In this document: positions 1 through 8,664 of the stretch, in pieces
Position numbering within the stretch: the first letter of the stretch is position 1
Layout of the letters: each line of letters opens with the position of its first letter
From: Paracoccus sp. PAMC 22219
GTDB taxonomy: Bacteria; Pseudomonadota; Alphaproteobacteria; Rhodobacterales; Rhodobacteraceae
Reading direction: 5' to 3'
Length of the DNA stretch: 55,214 nt
Assembly: GCF_000787695.1 (NCBI RefSeq)
Contig: NZ_BBPH01000076.1
Location: forward strand, 1-55,214
Notes under the pieces: generated by a model
Seen by the model: only the letters and a program-made list of their open reading frames with translations
Database searches by the model: none
What the model was told of the DNA's origin: nothing
Made by a program: the position numbers and the translations under genes

Positions 1-20
1 TGCCGGGGGCGCAAAGAGGC

Positions 21-55
21 CGCGGCGGCACCCCCCATCGAGGGGGGCCGCCGCG
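21..55 (-). terminator. GC-rich hairpin downstream of puuD, possible terminator
   Basis: Two arms, 21-28 (CGCGGCGG) and 48-55 (CCGCCGCG), are extended by a C6/G6 pair around an ATCGA loop, with a two-base bulge. It lies about 60 bases past the puuD stop. On the minus strand the hairpin is followed only by a weak CTCTTTG stretch, so intrinsic termination is plausible but not strong. Nothing else was recognised in bases 1-118. Confidence 0.4.
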
Positions 56-118
56 CCCGGGGGACTGCGCCCCCGTGTCCCGCTGTCACGCGGGTCATTG
101 TCGTTTGGCGAAAGTGGC

Positions 119-1372
119 CTAGAGCCCCGCCACCCCCAGAGGTCCGACTTCGCGGAACCAGCGCAGGATGGCATCGCGCTCGGCGTCCTCCATCCCGGTG
201 ATGTTGGCGGGGGGCATCGCGTCGGTCAGCCCCGCCTGGACATAGATCTGATGCGCCGCCCGGGCGATGTCGGCGGGCGTTTCCAGCAGGACGCCCTTGG
301 GTGCGGTGCGGATGCCGTCCCAGACCGGTTCACGCGCATGGCACATGGAGCAGCGGCCGATGACGGCCTGGCTGGCATCCTCGAACCCTTCGGCATCGGC
401 AAAGCGGGCCTCGACCGGGGTCAGGGGGCGGGCCATCGCCTCGTCATAGCTGTCCTGGTTCACGCCAAGCGATGCCAGCCACATCACCCCGATGAACAGC
501 ATCGTCGTGACCGCCCAGGTCCACCATTGGTACCCCTTGCGTGCGTGCATGGTGTTGAAGAAATGCCGGATGGTCACGCCCATCAGGAAGATCAGCGCCG
601 CGATCAGCCAATTGTACTGGCTGGCGAAGGCCAGCGGATAATGGTTCGACAGCATCAGGAAGATGACCGGCAGCGTCAGGTAGTTGTTGTGGGTCGAGCG
701 CAGCTTGGCGATCTTGCCGTATTTCGGATCGGCGGCGCGCCCGGCCTTCAGGTCGGCCACCACAATGCGCTGGTTCGGCATGATGATCAGGAACACGTTC
801 GCGGTCATGATCGTCGCGGTGAACGCCCCCAGATGCAGCAGGGCGGCGCGGCCCGTGAAGATCTGGTCATAGGCCCAGCCCATCGCCACCAGCGCCGCGA
901 ACAGCAGCAGCATCAGCACCGTGGGACGGTTGCCCAGGGGCGACTTGCACAGCCCGTCATAGATCAGCCAGCCCACCGCCAGCGATCCGCCCGAGATCAG
1001 GATGGCCTGCCAGATCGCCAGATCGGCCTTGGCGGGCTCGATCAGATACAGGTTCGCGCCCGCCCAATAGGTGACCATCAGCAGCGCGGCCCCAGACAGC
1101 CAGGTCGCATAGCTTTCCCATTTGAACCAGGTCAGATGCTCGGGCATGCGTTCCGGCGCGACCAGGTACTTGCGGATATGGTAAAAGCCGCCGCCGTGGA
1201 CCTGCCATTCCTCGCCATGTGCGCCCTTGGGCAGATCGGGCGCCTTCTGCAGGCCCAGATCCAGCGCGATGAAATAGAACGACGACCCGATCCACGCGAT
1301 CGCTGTGATCACGTGCAGCCAGCGGACGGCAAAGGAGAGGAACTCCCACAGGATGGCGGTTTCCGGGATCAT
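119..1372 (-). CDS. puuD: Urate hydroxylase PuuD (membrane domain plus cytochrome c domain)
   Basis: The 417-residue protein matches PuuD-type membrane urate oxidases. About 300 N-terminal residues form a multi-pass membrane domain, opening with an amphipathic segment and 'LHVITAIAWIGSSFYF'. The C-terminal domain (about 330-417) contains the haem-c motif CSMCH. In this family urate is oxidised to 5-hydroxyisourate and the electrons are thought to pass through the cytochrome domain to the respiratory chain. The start lies one base from the uraH stop, so the two genes are almost certainly co-transcribed and catalyse consecutive steps. UraD and PuuE activities are encoded a few kilobases away. 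The family assignment is strong; the electron-transfer partner is inferred from other members. Confidence 0.9.
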   Translation of the reverse strand: MIPETAILWEFLSFAVRWLHVITAIAWIGSSFYFIALDLGLQKAPDLPKGAHGEEWQVHGGGFYHIRKYLVAPERMPEHLTWFKWESYATWLSGAALLMVTYWAGANLYLIEPAKADLAIWQAILISGGSLAVGWLIYDGLCKSPLGNRPTVLMLLLFAALVAMGWAYDQIFTGRAALLHLGAFTATIMTANVFLIIMPNQRIVVADLKAGRAADPKYGKIAKLRSTHNNYLTLPVIFLMLSNHYPLAFASQYNWLIAALIFLMGVTIRHFFNTMHARKGYQWWTWAVTTMLFIGVMWLASLGVNQDSYDEAMARPLTPVEARFADAEGFEDASQAVIGRCSMCHAREPVWDGIRTAPKGVLLETPADIARAAHQIYVQAGLTDAMPPANITGMEDAERDAILRWFREVGPLGVAGL

Positions 1373-1373
1373 C

Positions 1374-1724
1374 TCAGCTGCCCCGATACGTGGAATAGCC
1401 GAACGGAGAGACCAGCAGCGGCACGTGGTAATGATCGTCCTGCGACATGCCGAAGCGGATCGGGATCACGTCCAGGAACCGCGGGCTTTCGGGCGCCACG
1501 CCCGACGCATCCATCCAGGCGCCGGCATGGAATTCCAGTTCGTAGGTGCCGGTGGCGAAATCGCCCGCCGGCAGGATATGCGCATCGGTGCGCCCGTCGG
1601 CATTGGTCACCATGCGCGCGATCTCCTCCCGCGCGGGCGACAGCCGGAACAGCACGACCTGCATCCCGCGCGCGGGCAGCCCGCGCGCCGTGTCCAGAAC
1701 ATGCGTTGTCAGAAAACCGGACAT
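1374..1724 (-). CDS. uraH: 5-hydroxyisourate hydrolase (transthyretin-like)
   Basis: This 116-residue protein has the HIUase signatures: an N-terminal 'LTTHVLDTARGLPA' block and the C-terminal 'YSTYRGS', the family's YRGS tail. It hydrolyses 5-hydroxyisourate, the PuuD product, to OHCU. The start at 1724 gives the usual family length and sits behind a G-rich ribosome site (GGGGGG, about five bases upstream). An upstream in-frame ATG at 1799 would add 25 residues with no family match and was not used. It is the first gene of a two-gene uraH-puuD unit. Confidence 0.92.
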   Translation of the reverse strand: MSGFLTTHVLDTARGLPARGMQVVLFRLSPAREEIARMVTNADGRTDAHILPAGDFATGTYELEFHAGAWMDASGVAPESPRFLDVIPIRFGMSQDDHYHVPLLVSPFGYSTYRGS

Positions 1725-1831
1725 AAAATCCCCCCGTCTTGATCGGTCTTGTGCCGTGATACCCGATTTGCCCAAGCCCGGCAGGGGCTTGATGGGCAAG
1801 GCAGTCTTAAGAAACCGTGCATAATCGGACC

Positions 1832-3310
1832 CTAGTGATCGGCCAGGCGACCGGCCTCGGCCAGCTCCGCCTCGTCCGCGGGGGCGGCACCGTTATAGAA
1901 CCAGTTCAGCGCAACCGCACTGACCGCAGCCAGCAGGATGCCCGAATGGATCAGCGGATGGATCGCGTGGGGCAGCCACTGCTTGAAGTTCGGCGCGACC
2001 AGCGGGATCATCGCCATGCCGATGCTGATGGCAACCACGAACAGGTTGTGGCGGTTGGCGGTGAAATCGACACGGCTGAGGATGCGGATGCCGGTGGCCG
2101 CGACCATGCCGAACATCACCAGACCGGCCCCGCCCAGGACGGTGGTCGGCAGGCTCTCGACCAGTGCGCCCATCTTGGGGATCAGGCCCAGCACGATCAT
2201 GATCACACCCCCCGCCACGCAGACGAACCGCGACCGGATGCCCGTGACCCCCACCAGCCCGACGTTCTGAGAGAACGAGGTATAGGGAAAAGTGTTGAAG
2301 ATGCCGCCCAGCATCGTGCCCAGCCCGTCGGCCCGCAGACCCGCGGCCAGACCGCGTGAATTGATCGGCCGGCGGCACATGTCCGACAGCGCCAGGAACA
2401 TGCCGGTCGATTCGATCATCACCACGATCATCACCAGCACCATCGTGACGATCATCACCGGATCAAAGGTGGGCAGGCCGAAATGGAACGGCTTGATGAC
2501 CGAAAACCAAGCGGCCTCTCCGACCTTGTCGAACTGCATCAGGCCCATCGCGGCGGCGGCGATGCCCCCCACTGCGATACCCAGCAGCACGGCGATGTTG
2601 GCCATGAACCCGCGGGCGAACCGCGACACCGCCAGGATCGTGCCCAGCACCAGCACCGCGATCAGGATGTTCGTGCCCGAAGCATAGGCGGGGTTGGCAA
2701 CCACCGGGGCCAGGCGCACGCCCTCAGGGACGCCGCCCGCGGCGATGGCCCCGTCCAGCCAGGCCTGTTGTGCCGGATCGACCAGCATCGGCGCGGTCGG
2801 CCCGACCGGCAGGCCAAAGATCCAGTTGATGCCGATGGGCATCAGGCTGATACCGATGGCCAGGATCACCGTGCCGGTGACCACGGGGGGAAAGAAACGC
2901 AGGAACCGCCCGATCAGCGGTGCCAGCAGGATGGCGATCAGGCCCGCCGCGATGATCGCCCCGAACAGCGCACGTGCCCCGTCCGTGCCAGGCGTCTGGC
3001 CCGCGATGGCGACCATCGGCCCGACCGCGGCAAAGGTCACGCCCATCATCACCGGCAGGCGGATGCCGAAATACTGGGTCATCCCCAGGCTTTGGATCAG
3101 GGTCGCCAGACCGCAGACGAACAGGTCGGCCGAAATCAGAAAGGCCACCTCCTCGGGCGGCAGCTGCAGGGCACGGCCCACGATCAGCGGCACCGCGATG
3201 GCGCCCGCATACATGACCAGCACATGCTGGAACCCCAGGGTGATCAGCCGCCCCGTGGGCAGCATCTGGTCGACGGGATGGACCTCGGTCCGGGAAAGGC
3301 TGTCTGTCAT
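1832..3310 (-). CDS. NCS2 family urate/xanthine permease
   Basis: The protein has 492 residues and about 12-14 hydrophobic segments. It contains the NCS2 (nucleobase:cation symporter-2) signature around 'QNVGLVGVTG', followed by 'IRSRFV', and resembles the XanQ/UacT branch that imports xanthine or urate with protons. The start at 3310 (MTDSLSRTEV) was chosen because a GGGGAG ribosome site precedes it and the preceding 59 codons do not look like transporter sequence. It lies directly upstream of uraH-puuD on the same strand, 107 bases from the uraH start, so uptake of urate for PuuD is the simplest role. Substrate cannot be fixed from sequence alone. Confidence 0.85.
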   Translation of the reverse strand: MTDSLSRTEVHPVDQMLPTGRLITLGFQHVLVMYAGAIAVPLIVGRALQLPPEEVAFLISADLFVCGLATLIQSLGMTQYFGIRLPVMMGVTFAAVGPMVAIAGQTPGTDGARALFGAIIAAGLIAILLAPLIGRFLRFFPPVVTGTVILAIGISLMPIGINWIFGLPVGPTAPMLVDPAQQAWLDGAIAAGGVPEGVRLAPVVANPAYASGTNILIAVLVLGTILAVSRFARGFMANIAVLLGIAVGGIAAAAMGLMQFDKVGEAAWFSVIKPFHFGLPTFDPVMIVTMVLVMIVVMIESTGMFLALSDMCRRPINSRGLAAGLRADGLGTMLGGIFNTFPYTSFSQNVGLVGVTGIRSRFVCVAGGVIMIVLGLIPKMGALVESLPTTVLGGAGLVMFGMVAATGIRILSRVDFTANRHNLFVVAISIGMAMIPLVAPNFKQWLPHAIHPLIHSGILLAAVSAVALNWFYNGAAPADEAELAEAGRLADH

Positions 3311-3577
3311 GGCGGGCTCCCCTGTGGTGTCGCGTCGTGGTTGCGCGACTGACCCAGACCTAGCTTGGCCCGTCATTTTCCCGAAACGGATTTTCAGAGC
3401 GCATCTTGTGCAGGACCCGCCCATGCCCGAAAAGGCGGCACCGAATCCGTGCATGCACGCCCCGCGGCGGGGGTCGTTCGGGCGCAAAAATGGAAATGAT
3501 TTCTAAGCGTTGGCTTTTGGCCTTGCGAGGTGTCATTTTCGCCCGCATCTAAAGGCTGCATTAACAAGGGACGCATA

Positions 3578-4378
3578 ATGGCCGACCCGACCCGCAAGCG
3601 GGGCCGCCCCCGCAAGACATTGCCCGACGCACCGGGCACCGTGCAGTCGCTGGACCGGGCGCTGGACCTGCTGGACCTGCTGGCGGCCCAACCCGGCCTG
3701 ACCCTGTCCGAAGTGGCGGAACGGTCGGCCCAGCCACCCTCGACCGTGCACCGGGTGCTGCACACGCTGGCCGCGCGCGGCATGGCCGAAAGCGACCCCG
3801 CGACGCAGGCCTGGAACATCGGGCCGCAGGCGTTTCGCCTGGGGTCGGCCTTCATGCGCCGGTCGGGGCTGGTCGAACGCGCCCGCCCGATCATGCGCGC
3901 GCTGATGGAACATACCGGGGAAACCGCGAACCTGGGCATCCTGCAGGGCGACAGCGTGCTGTTCCTGTCCCAGGTCGAAACGTCCGAGACGATCCGCGCG
4001 TTCTTTCCGCCCGGCACCCGTTCGCCCCTGCACGCATCGGGGATCGGCAAGGCGCTGCTGGCGTTCCGGCCCGACAGCGTCGCGGCACTGGGCCCGCTGG
4101 CGCGGTTCACCGACACCACGCTGACCGACCCCGAGGCGCTGGAGGCGGACCTGGCCCGCATCCGTCACCGCGGCTTTTCCTTTGACGACGAGGAACGCAG
4201 CCGGGGCATGCGCTGCATAGCAGCGCCCGTCTTCGATCTGTCCGGCGAGGCGATCGCCGGGATCAGCGTCAGCGGCCCCACGCACCGCATCGGGGCCGAA
4301 CACGTCAAGACCTTGGGCGCGGTGGTGGCCGCCGCGGCGGCCAGCCTGTCCGATGCCCTGGGCGGCCCGACGCCCTGA
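3578..4378 (+). CDS. IclR-family transcriptional regulator
   Basis: This 266-residue protein starts with a basic arm (TRKRGRPRK), then a winged helix-turn-helix (about 20-85: 'SLDRALDLLDLLA', 'LTLSEVAERSAQPPSTVHRV') and an IclR effector domain (about 100-260). The start at 3578 has AAGGG eight bases upstream. The gene lies between two purine permease genes that are both transcribed on the minus strand. It points away from the urate permease and toward the AzgA-type permease. Known IclR relatives include AllR, which controls allantoin genes, and BhcR of Paracoccus, which the basic arm resembles from memory. Regulation of this ureide region is inferred from position; activator or repressor mode is not visible. 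Confidence 0.88.
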   Translation: MADPTRKRGRPRKTLPDAPGTVQSLDRALDLLDLLAAQPGLTLSEVAERSAQPPSTVHRVLHTLAARGMAESDPATQAWNIGPQAFRLGSAFMRRSGLVERARPIMRALMEHTGETANLGILQGDSVLFLSQVETSETIRAFFPPGTRSPLHASGIGKALLAFRPDSVAALGPLARFTDTTLTDPEALEADLARIRHRGFSFDDEERSRGMRCIAAPVFDLSGEAIAGISVSGPTHRIGAEHVKTLGAVVAAAAASLSDALGGPTP

Positions 4379-4384
4379 CCGCGA

Positions 4385-5686
4385 TCAGTGCGCGCCGAAC
4401 AGCGCGAACTTGGCCACGAACAGGGCGGCGATGATCCAGGTCGCGGCATGCACCTCGCGGGCGCGGCCGGTCAGCAGCTTGATCACCGCATAGCTGATGA
4501 AGCCGAACGCCAGCCCGTTCGCGATGGAATAAGTCAGCGGCATGGCGATGGCCGTCAGCACCGACGGCGCGGCCTGGGTCACGTCGTCCCATTCGACCTC
4601 GGCCAGTTCGCGCACCATCAGGGTGGCGACGTACAGCAGCGCCGGCGCGGTCGCATAGGCGGGCACCGATCCTGCCAGCGGTGCAAAGAACATCGCGGCC
4701 AAAAATAGCAGGCCCACGACCACGGCGGTCAGCCCGGTCCGGCCGCCCGCCTGAACGCCCGACGCGCTTTCGACATAGGCGGTCGTCGACGACGTGCCCA
4801 GCAGCGCGCCCGCGGTGATCGCGGTCGAATCGGCCATCAGCGCGCGACCCAGGTTCTTGTTCTTGTGGGTCGGCCCCTCGGTCAGCAGGCCCGCGCGCTT
4901 GGCGACGCCGATCAGCGTGCCGGTGGCGTCGAACACCTCGACCAGGACCATGACCAGCACCACCTGGAAGATGCCGAATGTCAGCGCCCCCATCAGGTCC
5001 ATCTGCAGGAAGGTCGGTGCGATCGACGGCGGCATGGACATAACGCCCGAAAACTGGCTGACGCCCAGCGCGATGGCCGCGACCGTCACCACCAGGATGC
5101 CGATCAGGATCGCCCCCGTCACCCGCAGCGCGTCCAGCGCGACGATCAGGAAGAACCCGCAGATCGTCAGCAGCGTCCCCGTTGCGGTCAGATCGCCCAG
5201 CGCGACCAGCGTCGCGGGGTTGCCCACCACGATGCCCGACGACTGCAGCGCGATGATCGCCAGGAACAGCCCGATACCCGCCGCGATGGCGCTGCGCATC
5301 GACGCGGGGATCCCCGCGATCAGCCAGCGCCGGATGCCGGTCAGCGACAGGAACAGGAAGATCAGGCCGCTGATGAACACCGCGCCCAGCGCCTGTTGCC
5401 AGGTGAACCCCATGACCCCCACGACGGTAAAGGCAAAGAACGCGTTCAGCCCCATGCCCGGCGCCATGCCGATGGGCCAGTTGGCCCACATCCCCATGAT
5501 CATCGACCCCAGCGCCGCGGCCAGGCAGGTCGCGACAAAGACCGCGTTGCGGTCCATTCCGGTCGTGGCCAGGATGTCCGGATTGACGAAGATGATATAG
5601 GCCATCGTCAGGAAGGTGGTGATGCCTGCGATCACCTCGGTCCTGACACTGCTGCCTTTTTCGGCAAGTCCAAAGTAGCGTTCCAT
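4385..5686 (-). CDS. AzgA-type purine (adenine/guanine/hypoxanthine) permease
   Basis: The 433-residue polytopic protein belongs to the AzgA-like branch of the NCS2 superfamily. Features include 'EVIAGITTFLTMAYIIFVNP' at the N terminus, 'NWPIGMAPGMGLNAFFAF' and the 'GTSSTTAYVESASG' block. Members take up adenine, guanine or hypoxanthine by proton symport. The start at 5686 (MERYFGL) is preceded by GGGGGG; longer in-frame extensions to 6046 overlap puuE and do not look like family sequence. It is convergent with the iclR gene (six bases between stops) and divergent from puuE, with a 218-base intergenic region that should hold both promoters. A role in feeding purines into the urate pathway fits the neighbourhood. 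Confidence 0.87.
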   Translation of the reverse strand: MERYFGLAEKGSSVRTEVIAGITTFLTMAYIIFVNPDILATTGMDRNAVFVATCLAAALGSMIMGMWANWPIGMAPGMGLNAFFAFTVVGVMGFTWQQALGAVFISGLIFLFLSLTGIRRWLIAGIPASMRSAIAAGIGLFLAIIALQSSGIVVGNPATLVALGDLTATGTLLTICGFFLIVALDALRVTGAILIGILVVTVAAIALGVSQFSGVMSMPPSIAPTFLQMDLMGALTFGIFQVVLVMVLVEVFDATGTLIGVAKRAGLLTEGPTHKNKNLGRALMADSTAITAGALLGTSSTTAYVESASGVQAGGRTGLTAVVVGLLFLAAMFFAPLAGSVPAYATAPALLYVATLMVRELAEVEWDDVTQAAPSVLTAIAMPLTYSIANGLAFGFISYAVIKLLTGRAREVHAATWIIAALFVAKFALFGAH

Positions 5687-5904
5687 GCGTCCCCCCTTGG
5701 CGGACCCCCCGTCCGCCGTTGAGCCGGACAGTGGGCGGCGCGGCCTCATGCCGCAATTGTCCCCGGCGCGTAAGTCTTTCAACGCGAATTTGAAAGACCC
5801 GTCCATTGTCGCGCATTCCTTGATACAGAATTCCGCCCCGGAGAGCTTGTTCTTGCGGTCTTGGCGCGCTTTGCTGACGCAACGACAGGCACAAGGGGAC
5901 ACCG

Positions 5905-7310
5905 ATGCGCTACAGCCGAGACCTGACCGGATATGGCCGGACCACCCCCGATCCCCGCTGGCCGGGCGGTGCCCGCATCGCCGTCCAGATCGTCCTGAAC
6001 TATGAGGAGGGCGGCGAGAACAGCGTCGAACACGGCGACCCCGCATCCGAGGCGTTCCTGTCCGAGATCATCGGCGCGCAAGCCTGGCCCGGCCAGCGGC
6101 ACTGGAACATGGAATCGATCTATGATTACGGCGCGCGGTCGGGCTTCTGGCGGATGCATCGGATGCTCAAGGACCTGCCCGTCACCGTCTATGGCGTGGC
6201 CACCGCGCTGGAACGCAGCCCCGAACAGGTCGCCGCCATGCAGGAGGCCCGGTGGGAGATCGCGACCCACGGCCTGAAATGGATCGATTACCGCAACGTC
6301 CCGCGCGAGGAGGAGGCCCGCCACATCGCCCAGGCCGTGGCCCTGCACACCGCGATCACCGGCGAACGGCCGCGCGGCTTCTATCAGGGGCGCACGTCGA
6401 TGAACACGGTGGCGCTTGGCTGCGAGGAAGGCGGGTTCGACTACCTGGCCGACACCATCGCGGACGAGCTGCCCTATTGGCACGTCCACAACGACCGGCC
6501 CCAGCTGATGGTGCCTTATACGATGGACGCCAACGACATGCGGTTCTCTTCGGGTCAGGGGTTCGGAACGGGGACCGATTTCTTCGACTATCTGCGCGAC
6601 AGCTTCGACATGCTCTATGCCGAGGGGGCGGCGGGTGCGCCCAAGATGATGTCCATCGGGCTGCATTGCCGCCTGGCGGGGCGACCGGGCCGGGCGATGG
6701 CGATCCAGCGGTTCCTGGACCATGCCCGCAGCCATGACGGCGTCTGGTTTGCCAGCCGCCTGGACATTGCCCGCCACTGGGCCGCGGAACATCCGTTCCA
6801 GCCGCGTACCCGCCCATCGCAGATGGACCGCGACGCATTTGTCGCGCGGTTCGGCGGCATCTATGAGCATTCGCCCTTCATCGCCGAACGGGTCTGGGAC
6901 GCGAGATGGGCGCCGTCCATGACACGCCCACCGGCCTTGCCGGGCGCATGGCACAGATGTTCCGCGCATCGGGCGATGACGAACGCCTTGGCGTCCTGCA
7001 GGCGCACCCGGATCTGGCAGGCAAGCTGGCACTGGCGAAACGCCTGACCGCCGACAGCACCGCCGAACAGGCCAGCGCCGGTCTGGACGCGCTGACCGAC
7101 GCCGAACGCACCGAGTTTACCCGCCTGAACGACGCCTATGTCGCCAAGCACGGCTTTCCCTTCATCATCGCGGTCCGCGACCACGACAAGGCGGGCATCC
7201 TGTCCGCCATGCAGACCCGCGTCGACAACGACACCCCGCTTGAGCGCGCCACAGCCGAGGCGCAGGTCATCCGCATCGCCACCCTTCGCCTGAAAGAGAT
7301 CCTGAAATGA
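5905..7310 (+). CDS. puuE: Bifunctional allantoinase PuuE / OHCU decarboxylase UraD (one apparent frameshift)
   Basis: Residues 1 to about 305 are a polysaccharide-deacetylase-like PuuE allantoinase ('DLTGYGRTTPDPRWPGGARI', 'EIATHGLKW'). The rest is a UraD domain starting 'FVARFGGIYEHSPF' and continuing with 'HPDLAGK', 'EQASAGLDAL' and 'KHGFPFIIAVRD'. The UraD domain makes S-allantoin from OHCU and the PuuE domain hydrolyses it to allantoate. The domain changes frame near 6898-6906: the first frame would run out of family at 'VWDARW', and the correct continuation ('MGAVHDTP...') is in the next frame. One missing base explains it and gives 468 residues. Ribosome site AAGGGGAC precedes the ATG. 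The stop overlaps the next start (ATGA). The frameshift is probably a sequence error. Confidence 0.87.
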
Positions 7311-8205
7311 CCGATACCGGCCCCGCAGGCGCCCCCACCGGCGACATCGCCGTCCTGCCCACCGATGATGCGACCGGCGCGCGCATCCGCTATGCCGGTC
7401 CCGTTGCGGGCCTGCCGCCACAGACGGGCATGACGACCGACACGGCGGTCTTCACCGACGCCTATGCGGTCATCCCGCGCACGGTGATGCGCGACATCGT
7501 CACCAGCTATCTGCCCGGCTGGCAGGGGATGCGGTTCTGGATGCTGGCGCGTCCGCTGACCGGGTTCGCGGAAACCTTCAGCCAGTACATCGTGGAACTG
7601 GCCGAAGGCGGCGGAAGCGACACCCCCGATGACGATCCGGAAATCCAGCACGCGATCTTCGTCACCGGCGGCGACATGCAGGTGGTGATCGACGGGACCG
7701 AACATCTGCTGTCGCCCGGGGCTTCGCCTATATCCCCCCCGGCACGCCGTGGCGGGTCAGGAACCGCACGGCGGGTCCGGCAGGGTTCCACTGGTGGCGC
7801 AAGCGGTGGCAGCCCTTTGCCGGCACCGACAAGCCCGACCCGATCGTAGTGCACGAACAGGATATTGCGCCGTCGATGATGCCCGACACGGACGGGGCCT
7901 GGGGCACGACGCGCTTCATGGACCCCGCCGATCTGCGCCACGACATGCACATCACCGTGGTGACGTTCAAACCCGGCGGCTCGATCCCCTTCGCGGAAAC
8001 CCACGTGATGGAGCATGGCCTGTTCGTGCTGGAGGGCAAGGCCGTCTATCGCCTGAACCGCGATTGGGTCGAGGTCGGCCCCGGCGATTACATGTGGCTG
8101 CGCGCCTTCTGCCCGCAGGCCTGCTATGCGGGCGGTCCGGGGCCGTTCCGCTATCTGCTCTACAAGGACGTAAACAGGCACGCAACGCTGTGGCCGAACC
8201 GGTAA
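7307..8205 (+). CDS. allE: (S)-ureidoglycine aminohydrolase, bicupin (one apparent frameshift)
   Basis: This is a two-cupin protein of the UGHY/AllE family, which releases ammonia from ureidoglycine to give ureidoglycolate. The first cupin covers about 30-150 ('HAIFVTGGDMQVVIDG'). The second carries likely metal ligands in 'GGSIPFAETHVMEHGLFV'. The reading frame breaks in the G4 run at 7718-7721; one more G restores 'GFAYIPPGTPWRVRNRT' and joins both halves into 299 residues. It overlaps puuE-uraD by four bases, so it is translationally coupled and last in the ureide unit. Allantoate amidohydrolase, which would supply its substrate, is not in the window. Confidence 0.85.
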
Positions 8206-8221
8206 GGCGCGGGGGCCGCGA

Positions 8222-8551
8222 TCACCTCAGCGGATCGTGGCCCCAGTTCATCAAGGAATAGCGCCAGTCGCTGTGTTCCTTGTCCTTCTCGGGTCCGCCC
8301 TGCGCCAGGTGGCGCTTGATGTAACCCGCGACCTTGGCCATATGCGCCCAGTCATCCTCGGACAAGTCAGCCTTCTTCTTGTCCTTGATGCGCAGGATAT
8401 GGCGGCCCGACCTGTGGCCGGTGCTTTCGCCCTGCCCGCCCGTGTCGCCGACCGACTTGCTGTCATCGGTCTCCAGCCAGTCCTTCAACTGCGACGGCGT
8501 CATGTTGACCAGCTCCTGCCAGTCGTTCCAGATCTGTTCGTGTGATGCCAT
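8222..8551 (-). CDS. DUF3140 family protein
   Basis: This small, highly charged soluble protein (109 residues) has the DUF3140 pattern: 'WQELVNMTPSQLKDWL' near the start and 'DDWAHMAKVAGYIKRHLAQ' near the end. The function of the family is not established. The start at 8551 (MASHEQIW) has a strong GGGAGG site eight bases upstream; an in-frame ATG at 8569 would place that site inside the gene. It converges on allE with a 16-base gap. Nothing ties it to purine degradation except position. Confidence 0.75.
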   Translation of the reverse strand: MASHEQIWNDWQELVNMTPSQLKDWLETDDSKSVGDTGGQGESTGHRSGRHILRIKDKKKADLSEDDWAHMAKVAGYIKRHLAQGGPEKDKEHSDWRYSLMNWGHDPLR

Positions 8552-8664
8552 TGCGTCCTCCCGCGTCACGCGAGAAACACTTGGCGACGAAACGCGGTTC
8601 CAATCCGATGTCGATCGGCCTATGACCGCGCCTTACAGACCCCAGAACAAAAGCGCGGTGGCGG

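Noticed and set aside
98-1726. Long open frame on the plus strand antisense to puuD-uraH
   Set aside because: It covers two well-recognised genes on the other strand, and its protein is rich in Arg, Gln, His and Pro as expected of a shadow frame in high-GC coding DNA.
4305-5894. Long minus-strand frame shifted relative to the AzgA-type permease
   Set aside because: It is an out-of-frame reading of the permease gene; its protein is an Arg/Gly/Asp-rich string without any domain.
6890-6920. Programmed frameshifting in puuE-uraD
   Set aside because: No slippery heptamer or following pseudoknot is visible, and six other genes show the same one-base loss, which fits a technical cause better.
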